A stretch of DNA of 6,892 nt. Source: an uncultured Prevotella sp. GTDB lineage: Bacteria > Bacteroidota > Bacteroidia > Bacteroidales > Bacteroidaceae. Below the pieces are notes generated by a model, which worked only from the letters and a program-made list of their open reading frames with translations, was not told the origin of the DNA and ran no database searches. Of the stretch, positions 1 to 6,841 are shown one piece after another. The position numbers and the translations under genes were made by a program. Position 1 is the first letter of the stretch; every line of letters begins with the position of its first letter. The stretch is from contig CALIIG010000310.1 of assembly GCA_938018155.1 (NCBI GenBank), forward strand, positions 1-6,892, read 5' to 3'.

Positions 1-1
1 T

Positions 2-496
2 ACAACGGCAGAAAAGCCTCTCCCCGGGTCAGAATCGGAACCCGAAATTTCTCATGGCGAGCTGTTTAGCTCCTCATTTAATGCTGCCCATGGCCGCCAC
101 GGGACAATGGCCGCCGCCATAAAATACGGCGATAAAGAGGATGATGCCTTGGTTTGTGAGTGCGAAGAGGTAAGCGTTGGCGAAGTAAAGTATGCCGTAG
201 AAAAACTTCATGTTCATAACTTAATGAACTTGAGACGACGTACCCGCGTTGGAATGGGAACATGTCAGGGCGAGCTTTGTACATGCCGTGCAGCCAATGC
301 GATATGCACCAACAATGTAGTGGCATCGGAAGAAGGCTTAAAAGACTTCCTCAACGAGCGATGGAAAGGAGTATATCCCGTTGCATGGGGACAGGCTTTA
401 GCTGAGGCACAACTTACGGCTACAATATATCAGGGACTGTGTGGCCTCGATAAAATAAACACAAAACAACAGGATACACTGAACAATGAAAAGTGA
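2..496 (+). CDS. glpA: Anaerobic glycerol-3-phosphate dehydrogenase subunit A, C-terminal part (5' end outside window)
   Basis: Subunit A of the GlpABC complex, which oxidises sn-glycerol-3-phosphate to dihydroxyacetone phosphate during anaerobic respiration. The reading frame is open from base 2, so this is the last 164 codons of a protein that is about 540 residues in E. coli. The ATG at 107 is internal, because similarity to GlpA continues upstream of it (the PLPGSE linker). The N-terminal FAD/DAO catalytic domain is therefore missing from view. The visible part holds the BFD-like [2Fe-2S] domain. Its likely ligands are Cys52 and Cys54 (CECEEV) and Cys88 and Cys93 (CQGELC) of the fragment, around the strongly conserved LRRRTRVGMGTCQGEL stretch. 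The C-terminal tail has FLNERWKG and YQGLCGL, as in E. coli GlpA. The Cys pairs and the tail separate GlpA from aerobic GlpD. The stop TGA (494-496) lies inside the start of glpB. Nothing suggests truncation other than the window edge. Confidence 0.96.
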   Translation, partial: TTAEKPLPGSESEPEISHGELFSSSFNAAHGRHGTMAAAIKYGDKEDDALVCECEEVSVGEVKYAVEKLHVHNLMNLRRRTRVGMGTCQGELCTCRAANAICTNNVVASEEGLKDFLNERWKGVYPVAWGQALAEAQLTATIYQGLCGLDKINTKQQDTLNNEK

Positions 497-1730
497 TAGT
501 ATCATCATAGGCGGCGGACTAAGTGGTCTTACTGCCGCTATTGCACTGGCTGAAGCGGGGCAAAGGGTTATCGTTGTTTCGGCAGGGCAGAGCACTTTGC
601 ACTTTGGGTCGGGTTCGTTTGGCTTAATAGGTTATAACAAAGAAGGACAGGAAGTAAATAGTCCTTTAGAAATTATAGGCTCACTCGGTGAGGAACATCC
701 ATATAACAAGGTGGGAACAGGAAATGTTTCAACTCTCGCCGATGAGGCAAAAGCCTTATTGGACAGGTGCAATATTAAAACAACAGGGAACGTCGAAGCC
801 AATCATTATCGGCTTTCACCCATGGGAGTAATGATTCCTGCATGGTTAACGCTCGATGATATGGCAGCCCTGACAAGCAAGGATGAGTTGGAAGGTAAGA
901 AAGTTACGCTGGTAAATATCGCCAGTTTCCTTGATTTGCCCTATCATTATACATTGGATAATCTGACAAGAGCTGGCGCAATATGCAGCTATAAAATCAT
1001 TCAGCTTAAAGAATTTGACTTTGCACGGAAGAGCCCCACGGAGATGAGGGCTTCAAATTTGGCAAAGGTGATTTATGATCATGGCATTATTGACAATCTG
1101 GCTGAGGCGATAAGCCACGCTGCCGGCGATGCCGACATTGTTTTTTTACCCGCTATTGTCGGACTGAAAGATTCGAGCTTATCTGAAGAATTGCGCAGAA
1201 AGGTTAGCGTTCCGGTTAAGTTTATTGCCACCATGCCGCCATCAGTTCCGGGCATTCGCACGCTCGAACTGATGCGTAAACGTCTGTATGCACTCGGCGG
1301 AAGGGTACTAACAGGCGACAAGGCCATCGAGGGAGTTTTCGAAAATAATAAAATTGTCGGGATAAAGACAGAACATTTACCAGACGAAATACTCACCGCC
1401 AATCACTTTATATTGGCTACGGGCTCGTTCATGAATAAGGGAATTATATCTGATTACACCCATATTTATGAGCCCGTATTCAATTTAGACGTTAAATCAT
1501 CGGCCGACAGGAACAACTGGTACGATGAAAGCGTCTTCCAAACACAGCCCTATATGGATTACGGCGTGACAACAGATGCCGACCTGCACGCCATAAAAGG
1601 CGGTAAAATCATTGAGAATTTGTATGCCATTGGCTCAATTCTTAGTGGACATAACAGCATAAAACTTGCCGATGGCGAGGGTGTTTCCATGCTCACGGCA
1701 TTGTATGCAGCAAAGAAAATCGTAAAGTAG
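486..1730 (+). CDS. glpB: Anaerobic glycerol-3-phosphate dehydrogenase subunit B (flavoprotein)
   Basis: Second subunit of GlpABC, a flavoprotein thought to bind FMN or FAD and to pass electrons from GlpA towards GlpC. It has 414 residues (E. coli GlpB is 419). An N-terminal Rossmann dinucleotide fold starts at once: SIIIGGGLSGL, with GGGLSG at residues 9-14. The family motifs GQSTLHFGSGS (about 34-44) and PPSVPGIR (251-258) follow. Near the C-terminus ENLYAIGSILSG (about 377-388) matches the E. coli ENLFAIGSVLGG. Just after it, the glycine/cysteine-rich segment of E. coli (QGCGGGV) reads LADGEGV here, so this flavin-side loop differs. The start at 486 is favoured because the flavin motif begins within six residues. 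The start overlaps the end of glpA by 11 bases in another frame, which suggests translational coupling. There is no strong Shine-Dalgarno sequence. Identity rests on motifs and on position between glpA and glpC. Confidence 0.95.
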   Translation: MKSDSIIIGGGLSGLTAAIALAEAGQRVIVVSAGQSTLHFGSGSFGLIGYNKEGQEVNSPLEIIGSLGEEHPYNKVGTGNVSTLADEAKALLDRCNIKTTGNVEANHYRLSPMGVMIPAWLTLDDMAALTSKDELEGKKVTLVNIASFLDLPYHYTLDNLTRAGAICSYKIIQLKEFDFARKSPTEMRASNLAKVIYDHGIIDNLAEAISHAAGDADIVFLPAIVGLKDSSLSEELRRKVSVPVKFIATMPPSVPGIRTLELMRKRLYALGGRVLTGDKAIEGVFENNKIVGIKTEHLPDEILTANHFILATGSFMNKGIISDYTHIYEPVFNLDVKSSADRNNWYDESVFQTQPYMDYGVTTDADLHAIKGGKIIENLYAIGSILSGHNSIKLADGEGVSMLTALYAAKKIVK

Positions 1731-1737
1731 AAAGGCC

Positions 1738-2988
1738 ATGAACGTTATACAAGCACTCAATATAAGTGAGCATTCGTACGAAGAATGCCTTAAATGCTCC
1801 ATCTGTACCGCTTATTGTCCGGTGTCTGCAGTGGAGCCAAAGTACCCCGGACCAAAGCATTCGGGACCCGATTTGGAACGTTATCGTTTGAAAGATCCGA
1901 CATTTTTTGAAGAGAATCTCAAACTTTGCCTGAACTGTAAACGATGTGAAGTAGCATGCCCTGAAGGCGTAAAGGTAGGAGATATTATCCAGGCCGCTCG
2001 TATAAAATACAGTAAACACTGTCCGAGTCTGCGCGACAGAATCCTCGCCAACACCGATTTCATGGGAACCGTAGCCAATAAGGTTGCTCCCATTGTAAAC
2101 ATGTCGGTCGGCCTTAAGCCTGTTAAGGTGGTTATGGATGGCGTAATGAAGATTGACAAACACCGCACATTCCCTGCCTATACCAGCCAGAAGTTTGAAA
2201 CCTGGTTTCGCAAACACGCTGCCGCAACACAAGATCAGTATAAACATCACGTTAGCTACTTCCATGGTTGCTATGTAAATTACAACTTCCCACAGTTGGG
2301 AAAAGACCTGGTTAAAATCATGAACGCCGTTGGATATGGTGTGCATCTGCTCGAGAAAGAGAAGTGTTGCGGTGTGGCTCTCATCGCAAACGGCATGTCT
2401 GATCAGGCACGCAGGCAGGGCGAAGTAAATGTAAGGTCAATACGAAAATCGTATAAGGAAGAACACCGCACGGTGTTAACCACCAGCTCTACCTGCACAC
2501 TGACAATGCGTGATGAGTATAAACACCTGCTCAATATTGAAAACAGCGACATCCGCGACGGTATAACGCTTGCTACCCGCTTCCTGTATCAGCTCATCGA
2601 AAAGGGAGAAATTAAGTTCGCTTTCCGCAAAAACTTTAAGATGCGCGGGGCTTATCATTCGGCCTGTCACATGGAACGTATGGGCTGGATTGTTTATAGC
2701 ACAGAGCTTTTAAAGCTTATTCCCGGTATGGAACTGATTATGCTCGACTCACAATGCTGCGGTATCGCGGGCACTTATGGCTTTAAAAAAGAAAACTACA
2801 AACGCTCACAGAAGATTGGTTCCGGGCTTTTCGAAAATATAAAAAACGTAAATCCCGACTATGTGGTTACGGATTGTGAAACCTGTAAGTGGCAAATTGA
2901 AATGTCAACAGGCTATAAGGTTTTGAATCCTATTTCCATTCTTGCCGATGCTATCGACGTAGAAGAGACCCGACGATTAAACCCTTAA
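1738..2988 (+). CDS. glpC: Anaerobic glycerol-3-phosphate dehydrogenase subunit C (Fe-S, membrane-anchoring subunit)
   Basis: Iron-sulfur subunit that tethers the GlpAB dimer to the cytoplasmic membrane and hands electrons to quinone, probably menaquinone in this kind of organism. It has 416 residues (E. coli GlpC is 396). Two ferredoxin-type [4Fe-4S] motifs are complete: Cys17, 20, 23, 27 followed by Pro28, and Cys64, 67, 70, 74 followed by Pro75 (CLNCKRCEVACP). Two CCG (cysteine-rich) domains follow. The first has HGC (176-178) and CCG (210-212) with STCT (Cys253). The second has ACHMER (Cys310), CCG (340-342) and TDCETCKW (Cys380, Cys383). The CCG arrangement is shared with heterodisulfide reductase HdrB, GlcF and succinate dehydrogenase SdhE, but GYPGPK-like PKYPGPK (about 34-40), CCGIAGTYGFKKENY and CETCKWQIEMST are near-identical to GlpC. 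No transmembrane helix is obvious, as in E. coli GlpC. It starts 7 bases after glpB, behind AAAGG, a weak ribosome-binding sequence. Confidence 0.96.
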   Translation: MNVIQALNISEHSYEECLKCSICTAYCPVSAVEPKYPGPKHSGPDLERYRLKDPTFFEENLKLCLNCKRCEVACPEGVKVGDIIQAARIKYSKHCPSLRDRILANTDFMGTVANKVAPIVNMSVGLKPVKVVMDGVMKIDKHRTFPAYTSQKFETWFRKHAAATQDQYKHHVSYFHGCYVNYNFPQLGKDLVKIMNAVGYGVHLLEKEKCCGVALIANGMSDQARRQGEVNVRSIRKSYKEEHRTVLTTSSTCTLTMRDEYKHLLNIENSDIRDGITLATRFLYQLIEKGEIKFAFRKNFKMRGAYHSACHMERMGWIVYSTELLKLIPGMELIMLDSQCCGIAGTYGFKKENYKRSQKIGSGLFENIKNVNPDYVVTDCETCKWQIEMSTGYKVLNPISILADAIDVEETRRLNP

Positions 2989-3000
2989 ACATATTTTACT

Positions 3001-4497
3001 ATGGACAAGAAGTATATTCTCGCTCTTGACCAGGGAACTACAAGCTCCCGAGCCATTGTCTTTAACCACGAAGGACAGATCTGTTCTGTCGCACAGAAGG
3101 AGTTTCAACAGTATTTTCCCAAGCCCGGATGGGTTGAACACAACCCCAATGAGATTTGGGCGTCGGAAGCTTCAGTCATTGCAGAGGCCATCTCGACGAT
3201 TGATATCAACGGCCTTGACATCGCTGGCATTGGCATTACCAACCAGCGCGAAACTACAATTGTTTGGGACATTGATACCGAAGAACCCGTATACAACGCC
3301 ATAGTATGGCAGGACCGCCGCACGGCACCGTTATGCGACCAACTGAAAGCTGATGGTTTGACCGACACAATACGTCAGAAAACGGGTCTCATTGTTGACG
3401 CATACTTCAGCGGTACCAAAATAAAGTGGATACTTGACCATGTGCCAGGAGCACGCAAACGCGCCGAACAAGGCAAACTTCGCTTTGGTAATGTTGATTC
3501 GTGGCTGGTGTGGAGGCTCACACGTGGCGAGGTACACGTCACCGATGTAACCAATGCTTCGCGCACCATGCTGTTTAATATCCATGACCTTAAGTGGGAT
3601 GAAGACCTGCTTAAACTGCTGGATATTCCCGCCTCAATGATGCCAGAGGTAAAGTCGAACAGCGAAATCTACGGACATACCAAGACTACTATTTTCGCCC
3701 ATAAGGTGCCAATTGCGGGCATGGCCGGCGATCAGCAGGCAGCTTTATTCGGTCAGATGTGCCTCGAACCAGGCTCAATTAAGAACACTTACGGCACAGG
3801 CTGTTTCGTTATGCTTAATACTGGCGACAAGCCCGTGATGTCGAAGAACAACCTGCTCACCACCATTGCCTGGCAAATCGGCAACAAGGTGAACTACGCA
3901 CTTGAAGGATCTATCTACGTGGGCGGTTCTGTGGTACAATGGCTACGCGATGGATTGGGAATCATTAAAAGCTCATCCGAAATTGAAGAGCTTGCCAAGA
4001 CCGTCCCTGACAGCGGTGGCGTTTACTTTGTTCCGGCGTTAACGGGGCTCGCCGCGCCTTATTGGGACCCCTATGCACGTGGCACTATCACCGGCATTAC
4101 GCGCGGCACGACAGCTGCCCATATCGCAAGGGCAGCACTTGATGGTATTGCTTTCCAGACCTGCGACATTGCACAGGCTATGGCAAAAGACATGAACGAC
4201 AGCCTCACCGAGCTGAAAGTTGACGGCGGTGCCAGCCGAAACAACCTGCTTATGCAATACCAGGCCGACCTCCTGGGGATAGAAGTAGTTCGCCCTAAAA
4301 TCACAGAGACCACAGCCACAGGTGCTGCTTATCTTGCCGGATTAGGCGTAGGGTTCTGGGATTCTGTCGACGAGCTGCGCCGTCAATGGAAAGTTGAGCG
4401 CACTTTTAAACCCAATCCCGACAGCGAAGCCATCAGAACGGCGCGCCGGGGATGGGCCGATGCCATCAGTCGTACGCTTACAACAAAACCACAGTGA
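3001..4497 (+). CDS. glpK: Glycerol kinase (FGGY family)
   Basis: Cytoplasmic kinase that phosphorylates glycerol with ATP to sn-glycerol-3-phosphate, trapping it in the cell. It is full length at 498 residues (E. coli 502). The N-terminal phosphate-binding DQGTTSSR is at 10-17, the glycerol ligands Arg83-Glu84 are in NQRETT, Tyr135 is in DAYFSGTK, and the catalytic base is Asp244 in [13 protein letters not shown]. The FGGY C-terminal signature is GGASRNN with MQYQADLLG. Positions match E. coli closely. Three known regulatory elements are not seen. The fructose-1,6-bisphosphate loop GGKGGTR before PISG is replaced by the shorter FAHK before PIAG. The EIIA-Glc contact segment after PGIETT near the C-terminus has unrelated sequence. 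The histidine phosphorylated by HPr in Enterococcus (His232, in SYHFYG) is Thr or Ile here. The gene follows glpC by 12 bases (ACATATTTTACT), so it is probably in one transcript with glpABC. Certainty as glycerol kinase rather than another FGGY sugar kinase is high. Confidence 0.98.
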   Translation: MDKKYILALDQGTTSSRAIVFNHEGQICSVAQKEFQQYFPKPGWVEHNPNEIWASEASVIAEAISTIDINGLDIAGIGITNQRETTIVWDIDTEEPVYNAIVWQDRRTAPLCDQLKADGLTDTIRQKTGLIVDAYFSGTKIKWILDHVPGARKRAEQGKLRFGNVDSWLVWRLTRGEVHVTDVTNASRTMLFNIHDLKWDEDLLKLLDIPASMMPEVKSNSEIYGHTKTTIFAHKVPIAGMAGDQQAALFGQMCLEPGSIKNTYGTGCFVMLNTGDKPVMSKNNLLTTIAWQIGNKVNYALEGSIYVGGSVVQWLRDGLGIIKSSSEIEELAKTVPDSGGVYFVPALTGLAAPYWDPYARGTITGITRGTTAAHIARAALDGIAFQTCDIAQAMAKDMNDSLTELKVDGGASRNNLLMQYQADLLGIEVVRPKITETTATGAAYLAGLGVGFWDSVDELRRQWKVERTFKPNPDSEAIRTARRGWADAISRTLTTKPQ

Positions 4498-4569
4498 GCC
4501 TCTGATGCCCTCTGTTGAAAGCCCGAACAAAACTTATTTCAATCGAATAAAACCTAAAACAACGAAACT
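4498..4569 (+). other. glpK-glpF intergenic leader, no convincing signal
   Basis: A 72-base spacer that becomes A-rich towards glpF. It holds a short imperfect dyad (TTATT at 4534-4538 and AATAA at 4546-4550), too weak to call a terminator, and no TAnnTTTG element. Read-through from glpK into glpF is the simplest reading; a weak internal promoter cannot be excluded. Confidence 0.4.
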
Positions 4570-5307
4570 ATGGACACCATTTTATTGCATAAGTTCCTCT
4601 TCGAACTTGTAGGAACCATGATCATGATTCTCATGGGCGACGGCGTTTGCGCCTGTGTAACCCTCAACAAAAGCAAAGGACAGAATAGCGGTTGGGTTGT
4701 AATAACCCTGGCATGGGGCTTTGCCGTGATGTGCGGCGTGATGATAGCAGGCCCCGTCAGCGGTGCACACCTCAACCCTGCCGTTACATTAGGGCTTGCC
4801 GCAGCAGGCTTATTCCCTGCAAATCTTATCGTTCCCTACATTGTTGCCCAAATGATTGGCGGTTTCCTTGGAGCAGTATTGGTTTGGCTTTTCTACAAAG
4901 ACCATTACGATGCTACCGAGGATGGCGATGCCAAATTAGGCACTTTCTGCCCCGCTCCCGCCATACCCCATTACTGTCAGAACCTTTTATGCGAAATCAT
5001 AGCGACGTTCGTGCTCCTGTTTTGCATCATAAGTTTCTCTACAATTAATACGGCAGGCTATGCCGCTTTAGGCCCGGTGCCCGTTACTTTCTTAATCATG
5101 GCACTCGGTATGTCGCTGGGAGGAACTACAGGATATGCCATGAACCCTGCCCGCGACCTGGGTCCCCGCCTGGCCCATGCGCTTTTACCGATGAAAAGTT
5201 ACAAGCGAAACAGCAACTGGTCGTATGCCTGGATACCCGTAACAGGGCCGCTGACTGGTGGCGTTATTGCAGGTTTTGCAGGCAGACTTTTCTTTATTTA
5301 TTCATAA
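4570..5307 (+). CDS. glpF: Glycerol uptake facilitator, aquaglyceroporin (MIP family)
   Basis: Inner-membrane channel for passive glycerol entry, paired with the kinase encoded just upstream. It has 245 residues, shorter than E. coli GlpF (281). Six membrane helices can be read, roughly 8-32, 40-61, 83-109, 139-160, 166-188 and 217-243, with two half-helix loops carrying the NPA boxes: SGAHLNPAVT (Asn69-Pro70-Ala71) and GYAMNPARDLGPR (Asn192-Pro193-Ala194). The Asp after the second NPAR (Asp196) is typical of glycerol-conducting members rather than water-only aquaporins. The selectivity filter is Trp49 (E. coli Trp48) and Arg195 (Arg206), but Tyr189 replaces E. coli Phe200. Glycerol specificity is therefore inferred from the NPARD motif and the neighbourhood. 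It lies 72 bases after glpK, so it is probably co-transcribed. The start at 4570 gives a short cytoplasmic N-terminus before helix 1, as expected; no strong Shine-Dalgarno sequence is visible in the A-rich leader. Confidence 0.95.
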   Translation: MDTILLHKFLFELVGTMIMILMGDGVCACVTLNKSKGQNSGWVVITLAWGFAVMCGVMIAGPVSGAHLNPAVTLGLAAAGLFPANLIVPYIVAQMIGGFLGAVLVWLFYKDHYDATEDGDAKLGTFCPAPAIPHYCQNLLCEIIATFVLLFCIISFSTINTAGYAALGPVPVTFLIMALGMSLGGTTGYAMNPARDLGPRLAHALLPMKSYKRNSNWSYAWIPVTGPLTGGVIAGFAGRLFFIYS

Positions 5308-5314
5308 AAAAGAA

Positions 5315-5354
5315 GTAAAAAGTATATATTTTACATCGTAAGAAATAATCTTAC
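5315..5354. repeat. Two tandem inverted repeats at the glpT promoter (candidate operator)
   Basis: The first palindrome is GTAAAA (5315-5320) with TTTTAC (5329-5334), 8 bases between. The second is GTAAGA (5338-5343) with TCTTAC (5349-5354), 5 bases between. The arms share the form GTAARA / TYTTAC, and the two centres are about 21-22 bases apart, close to two helical turns. The second palindrome sits immediately upstream of the -7 element, and the right arm of the first overlaps the possible -33 element. This fits a repressor or activator site, but AT-rich sequence makes short dyads fairly likely by chance. A terminator for glpF is less likely because the stems are AU-rich and short. Confidence 0.4.
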
Positions 5355-5362
5355 TAAATTTG
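5329..5362 (+). promoter_or_regulatory. Putative Bacteroidota-type promoter of glpT
   Basis: TAAATTTG at 5355-5362 matches the Bacteroidota -7 consensus TAnnTTTG exactly. About 22 bases upstream, TTTTAC (5329-5334) could serve as a weak -33 element; the usual spacing is about 19-21, and the consensus TTTG or TTG is not exact. Initiation would fall a few bases after 5362 and leave a leader of about 30 bases before the glpT ATG. The -7 match is seen directly; promoter activity is inferred. The flanking inverted repeats suggest it is regulated. Confidence 0.5.
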
Positions 5363-5401
5363 CACTACCGAATATAACTAAACAAACGATTGTAAATTAT
5401 C

Positions 5402-6796
5402 ATGTGGAATTTTTTAAATCCTCCCGCTTTCAAACCCGAAAAAAGCGGTTCTGAAGCCGACGCAGAGTATAAAAGACTGCGCTGGCAGGTCTTTCTAGGC
5501 ATCTTTATTGGCTATGCAGGCTTCTACATTGTTCGCAAGAACTTCTCCATGGCCATCCCCATGCTTGCGCCTTTTGGCTTTGACAAAGGCGAGCTTGGCG
5601 TTGTTTTGTCCATGAACGCCATCGCATACGGCTTCTCCAAATTTATTATGGCGAGTGTTTCCGACCGCAGCAACGCCCGCCGTTTCTTACCTTTAGGTCT
5701 GACGTTGGCAGCTCTGTCAATGATGTTTATGATTGTACCCGTGCAGTTTATCGGCCCCAACCATAAGAATTGGGCCATTGCTCTGATGGCCTTTCTGAAC
5801 TTTCTGGTGGGCTGGTTCAACGGAATGGGCTGGCCTCCATGCGGTCGTGTAATGACCCATTGGTTCTCAATTAAGGAGCGTGGCACCTGGATGTCGGTAT
5901 GGAACTGTGCTCATAACGTGGGCGGTGCGCTGGTAGGGCCTATGGCCGTTTACGGTGCCGTATGGTTTGGCTCATGGTTTTACGGTGCCGATACACAACG
6001 CTACTTCCTCATCGGCACCTATCTCTTCCCGGCTTGCGTGGCTATTCTTATTGCCATTGTTGCCTATTGCCTGATTCGCGACACCCCGCAATCGTGCGGC
6101 TTGCCACCAATTGAGAAATGGCGTAACGACTATTCGAGCACGTATAATGCCAGGGCCGAACAGGTAATGTCGACGAAAGACATCTTCAAAACCGTTCTTT
6201 CGAACCGCTTTTTGTGGTATATTGCCTTTGCCAACGCATTTGTCTACATGGTTCGGTACGGCTGTCTCGACTGGGCACCTACCATCCTGACCGAGCAGGG
6301 AATTAACATCAAGGATGCAGGATGGGCCTATTTTGCCTATGAGATAGCAGCCATTCCGGGCACCATTATCTGCGGATGGCTCTCTGATCATGTGTTCCAT
6401 GGCCGCCGTGCGCTGCCCACAATGCTTTTCATGGGCATCGTAGCCGTGCTTATTTTCATCTATTGGCAGAACTTCACCAACATACACATTGTCCTGGCCT
6501 GCCTCATAGCCATCGGCTTTTTCATCTATGGTCCTGTGATGCTTATTGGCGTACAGGCCCTTGATTTGGCTCCCAAGAACGCAGCCGGTACGGCTGCAGG
6601 CCTCACCGGTTTTCTGGGATATGTGCTCGGCACTGCGCTTCTGGCCAACGTTGTCATAGGTTATGTAGCCGAAACTGCAGGCTGGAGCTGGACATTTATG
6701 CTGCTTATCGGTGCATGCGTGCTCTCTGTTCTGTTCATGGCTCTTACCTATCAGCAGGAACAGTATCTTGTGAAGAAAGAGGGCAGCCAGAAGTAA
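5402..6796 (+). CDS. glpT: Glycerol-3-phosphate transporter (OPA family, MFS)
   Basis: Inner-membrane antiporter that imports sn-glycerol-3-phosphate in exchange for inorganic phosphate. It has 464 residues (E. coli GlpT 452) and a 12-helix major-facilitator pattern, with a charged central loop around 222-262 (RDTPQSCGLPPIEKWRNDY onward). The substrate-binding residues of E. coli GlpT are kept: Arg45 in YIVRKNFSMAIP, His171 in WNCAHNVGG (E. coli His165) and Arg285 in MVRYGCLDWAPT (E. coli Arg269). The first-half segment GWFNGMGWPPCGR is also the GlpT/UhpT type. UhpT and PgtP relatives share much of this, but the overall match and the glp neighbourhood favour G3P as substrate. The gene is separated from glpF by 94 AT-rich bases with a promoter-like element, so it may be transcribed partly on its own. 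The ATG at 5402 gives an amphipathic N-terminal tail before helix 1, as in E. coli. No strong Shine-Dalgarno sequence is present (TGTAAATTATC precedes the ATG). Confidence 0.96.
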   Translation: MWNFLNPPAFKPEKSGSEADAEYKRLRWQVFLGIFIGYAGFYIVRKNFSMAIPMLAPFGFDKGELGVVLSMNAIAYGFSKFIMASVSDRSNARRFLPLGLTLAALSMMFMIVPVQFIGPNHKNWAIALMAFLNFLVGWFNGMGWPPCGRVMTHWFSIKERGTWMSVWNCAHNVGGALVGPMAVYGAVWFGSWFYGADTQRYFLIGTYLFPACVAILIAIVAYCLIRDTPQSCGLPPIEKWRNDYSSTYNARAEQVMSTKDIFKTVLSNRFLWYIAFANAFVYMVRYGCLDWAPTILTEQGINIKDAGWAYFAYEIAAIPGTIICGWLSDHVFHGRRALPTMLFMGIVAVLIFIYWQNFTNIHIVLACLIAIGFFIYGPVMLIGVQALDLAPKNAAGTAAGLTGFLGYVLGTALLANVVIGYVAETAGWSWTFMLLIGACVLSVLFMALTYQQEQYLVKKEGSQK

Positions 6797-6819
6797 AGTT
6801 TGCCTGACACGCCGTTAAC

Positions 6820-6841
6820 CCTTTGCGCTTTGTGCATAAGG
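6820..6841 (+). terminator. Possible weak hairpin terminator after glpT
   Basis: CCTT-TGCGC (6820-6828) can pair with GTGCA-T-AAGG (6832-6841) around a TTT loop. This gives nine pairs with one bulged T and one G-U pair. It begins 24 bases after the glpT stop, a suitable place for the end of the operon. No run of T follows (CTTCCATGATTATATGG), so it is not a classical intrinsic terminator; it could be an RNA-stabilising stem or chance. Confidence 0.25.

Noticed and set aside
107..496. Treating the ATG at 107 as the true start of a small BFD-like ferredoxin protein
   Set aside because: The frame is open to the window edge and carries GlpA linker sequence upstream of 107, so this is the tail of full-length GlpA.
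1693..2346. Long antisense open frame (217 codons) opposite glpC
   Set aside because: Its translation shows no domain or membrane pattern, and it lies wholly opposite the conserved glpC coding sequence and the end of glpB. It is a shadow of codon use in the real gene.
4499..4514. Direct repeat CCTCTG at 4499-4504 and 4509-4514 just after the glpK stop
   Set aside because: Six bases repeated once, with no further copy or symmetric context; not distinguishable from chance.
4534..4550. TTATT/AATAA dyad between glpK and glpF as a terminator or operator
   Set aside because: Only five clear pairs, all A-T, with no T-run; expected by chance in an AT-rich spacer.
4394..4612. A + strand frame spanning the end of glpK, the spacer and the start of glpF
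   Set aside because: It overlaps two well-supported genes in another frame and has low-complexity, featureless sequence; a small leader peptide is not supported.
5972..6487. Antisense open frame of 171 codons opposite glpT
   Set aside because: No recognisable protein features and full overlap with conserved transporter codons; no promoter or leader of its own seen.
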